Shown here: in pieces, positions 61,451 through 64,000 of the stretch
How the letters are laid out: every line of letters begins with the position of its first letter
How positions within the stretch are numbered: position 1 is the first letter of the stretch
Assembly: GCF_028554725.1 (NCBI RefSeq)
Contig: NC_071668.1
Span: forward strand, 2,914,001-2,978,000
Length of the DNA stretch: 64,000 bases
Direction: 5' to 3'
Source: Zeugodacus cucurbitae
Lineage: Eukaryota > Arthropoda > Insecta > Diptera > Tephritidae
Notes under the pieces: generated by a model
What the model saw: only the letters and a program-made list of their open reading frames with translations
Database searches by the model: none
What the model was told of the DNA's origin: nothing
Program-made: the position numbers and the translations under genes

Positions 61451-63250
61451 AGTTGTAATTAGGCGAGCGCGTTAATAACTTATTTGGATCATTACACTCA
61501 TGCCCAAATATATGTACGTATGCGTGGCTCATTTGGTGCGTGCATGCGCGCACTTATTACGGTTATAAAGTTTGCATCAATTTTTAATTGCAGCCAACCA
61601 GTGGCTGACGGTAGTCGGTAATCGGTTGGGGCAGCAATTCAACTTAATTTCGTTTTGCGAGACGACTTTCTGTTTTGGCATTCTTTCATAATTTTTACTT
61701 TTGAGCCGTGCGATTGGCTTTCTTGTTGTTCGGCCGCAGTTTCATTTCGTTTTCATATGATAAACGGCGGCGCAATCAAATGCGCTGTGATCAAGGAAGA
61801 AGCTGCCTATCAGGTCCGCCGCGTACCAACTGGCTGGCTGACTGACTTGCAGGTTGACTTGCGTAAGTGATGCGCGCTGTCGGTATGCCAATCGCCGATG
61901 TGTCTGTCTGTCCATCTGTCTGCCCACTGATTTTTGCGTCGCATACAGAGATGAGTGAGTGTGTGTATGTGTGTGTGTATGCTGGGCATTCGTGCAGCAT
62001 TTCCACAATTTATTTCAGCATTAAATTGCAATTTTGCTCTAAAAGTTTGCGCTTAAGCGTTTTCCACCGCTTATACAGATATTATTTTGATTAATGCAGC
62101 GCAAACATGTCATTCGCTCGTTTCGCTTGATTAACCCAAACGAACTGAACTGCCATAAACGGAGAAGCGGCAATGCACACGGCTGTGCTGAGTTGAGTTG
62201 CAACGCAGTACCGCGTGGAGCTGGAGCTGTGACTTCCAATGGTTGTTTGTGTTGGCGCGAGTGATGATCTGCCGTGCGCTTGCAAATCGCTCAAGCGCGG
62301 CTGCCGCATGCGCCTGTCGATAGCTGGATGGGCGGACGGACGGATGGACGATGACGCGTGTATTGGCATGACCGACCATCACTGGCTCGTTAGCTGGGCT
62401 GAGAAGTGCGCGCGCTCATTTTAGCTTCGACAAGCGCGCATTAAATACCATGTACAAGTCCAAGGCAGACACTCAGTTACATATATGTTTATCCTACGTA
62501 CATACATATATATCGAACATACACACACACAAATATTTGCGCAGGCGCGTAGGTTCCCTGGTCGCATTCCATTGTGCCGCACTTGCAACCACTACGACAA
62601 TTTCATTATCGCCGTGCGCAACTGCCGCTAAAAAGCAACAACAACAATAGTAAGACATTACCTACATAAGCAACAACACCGAAGCTCATGTCATTCAAGT
62701 GCACGCGCTATTTTAAATGCGTAATTATGCCACACTCGGCCCTAAACATTGGTCCACGCACCTCAACCGGCCCACAGCCAACACGCCGCAGCATCTACCG
62801 CGTTGTCTATTCTTCTAATGTTGCTCCGGCCTCTCGTTGCATTCTCATGCATGCCGCCACGAGTTGCCGTTGCAGTTGTTGCAAGCTCGTGCGATTTGTG
62901 GCATTATTTATGTGCATAAACGCATGCGGCATTCGGCTGGCGGTCAGCTTCAAAGCGACTTGCATAATCTGAATCTCAAAGCGTTGCACGTACAACTGCT
63001 ACGTTCAGTATGCTAGCTTCTGGGGTGCGGTGTACTTGAGGGGGTCTGATTTGAGATTTGCACTCATTGCACCTCATGCTCACTGCTCATATGGACCGGT
63101 CGTTTGGCCATTGCTTTATTGTCGCAGTCATGTTGACATACTGTCCAGCTGTCCCGACGATGGTCCATCGATTTCACAGATGCATTTGCAAGGCTATTTT
63201 TGTGGTCAACAGTGGGACTAAGGGGACTAAAGTGGTTATAAGGAAATTGC
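61450..63250. other. GC-richer block upstream of bowl, no gene recognised
   Basis: Two-strand ORFs without domains; GT/CA and GGAC/GGAT simple patches (61955-61978, 62331-62348). Composition resembles the blocks between drm and bowl. A regulatory role is possible but inferred. Confidence 0.35.
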
Positions 63251-64000
63251 GGAAGCAGATTTCTATGTGATTCTCGAAATTATAAAGAAGCACACCAAGC
63301 TGGCAGCTTTCGGGTTAGATCTAATACCAAATAATCTGAAAAGAACTAGGGCATACTTCACAATCGATAACTCTATAAGGCTCTGAAGACTGTTTTAAAA
63401 AATGTAATATTTAAAAAACTTCCCGGTTCTGAATATTTTCATCGATTTTTCTGTATAAACATAACACTTCCACAGCGTTTACATCTGCGCAGTCGCACAG
63501 AAACAGTGCCGTTTCCGCTATGCGATTCGTACAGATGCAAATAACTGCCTCCATGCTTGGCATTCATTATTGGCTCCCCGCCCTATACGCCACAGCGCTG
63601 CCATACCAAGGCAAAGGCAAGAATTATTGGCTCGCTAAATTGTCTTGAACTGACTGCGATTGGCACAACAACTGCCACAACAGCGATCACAACAACAGCG
63701 GCAGCATTTGCGACCAGCGTCATCTGTCACACAAGGATGTGTTTACCCTCAGCCGCATCCTGCTTGCCGCTGCAACACAGGGCGCGTTGTGGCCGCGCAT
63801 GCGCGCTCGCTCATTGTGCACCCATTTGATGCGTGGGCTGAAATTACACGATCACGATCGACGATAAAATTTTATGGCGCGTATACGATTTCGATTCGAT
63901 TTTTTGGTGTTGATACACACCCAACAAGAATTGCGGCACACTGCACCACCCCACGCACCGCCGCTCGGCCAGAGGCATGCAACAACGCAGCAAAATGTCG
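63250..64000. other. End of window, no gene recognised
   Basis: 63.25-63.46 kb is AT-rich. 63.47-64.0 kb is GC-richer with an open frame of 90 codons at 63557-63829 that is Thr/Ala-rich and unrecognised. Confidence 0.35.

Noticed and set aside
1..64000. tRNA, rRNA, microRNA and CRISPR features
   Set aside because: By eye I found no tRNA B-box in a cloverleaf context, no rRNA text, no familiar microRNA sequence and no regularly spaced direct repeats. A covariance-model scan would be the proper test.

Overview
The window is a piece of an insect nuclear genome, almost certainly a higher fly. Both recognisable host genes belong to the odd-skipped zinc-finger family: drumstick (drm) and brother of odd with entrails limited (bowl). 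The style fits Brachycera: AT-rich spacers, CAA/CAG-rich leaders, poly-Q tracts, GT-AG introns and mariner-type transposons. I lean towards a tephritid fruit fly, from the transposon mix and one dispersed repeat that I associate with that group. The window alone does not prove the family.

Layout: 1-2963 is upstream DNA of drm. 2964-3999 looks like the drm 5' leader, and drm (+) is coded in two exons, 4000-4220 and 6035-6059, with a MITE in the intron. Between the drm stop (6059) and the bowl stop (53302) lie about 47 kb without a recognisable host gene. This interval alternates between GC-richer, low-repeat blocks (roughly 10.7-12.6, 13.7-16.7, 18.1-19.9, 23.5-28.8, 30.4-32.4, 34.1-37.9, 38.9-40.2, 41.4-42.9, 44.2-47.4 and 48.2-50.1 kb) and AT-rich spacers. 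The spacers carry all the decayed transposons I can recognise. bowl (-) occupies 53302-55765 in two coding exons, with its leader and presumed promoter at higher coordinates. 58-64 kb holds an AT-rich spacer with a near-complete but broken mariner element, then another GC-richer block.

How the genes fit together: in Drosophila, Drm is a small two-finger protein that binds Lines and so frees the Bowl transcription factor from Lines-mediated repression (gut, epidermis, leg joints). Here the two genes of that switch are convergent neighbours. They share an intron at the same codon and phase within zinc finger 2, which points to one ancestral exon. The gene-poor space between them is a reasonable place for shared enhancers, but no enhancer is proven by the sequence.

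I found no sign of an undescribed molecular system. The most informative observations are the shared intron, a 943-nt ATG-free drm leader, a nested transposon insertion with a target-site duplication, and the segregation of transposons into AT-rich spacers.
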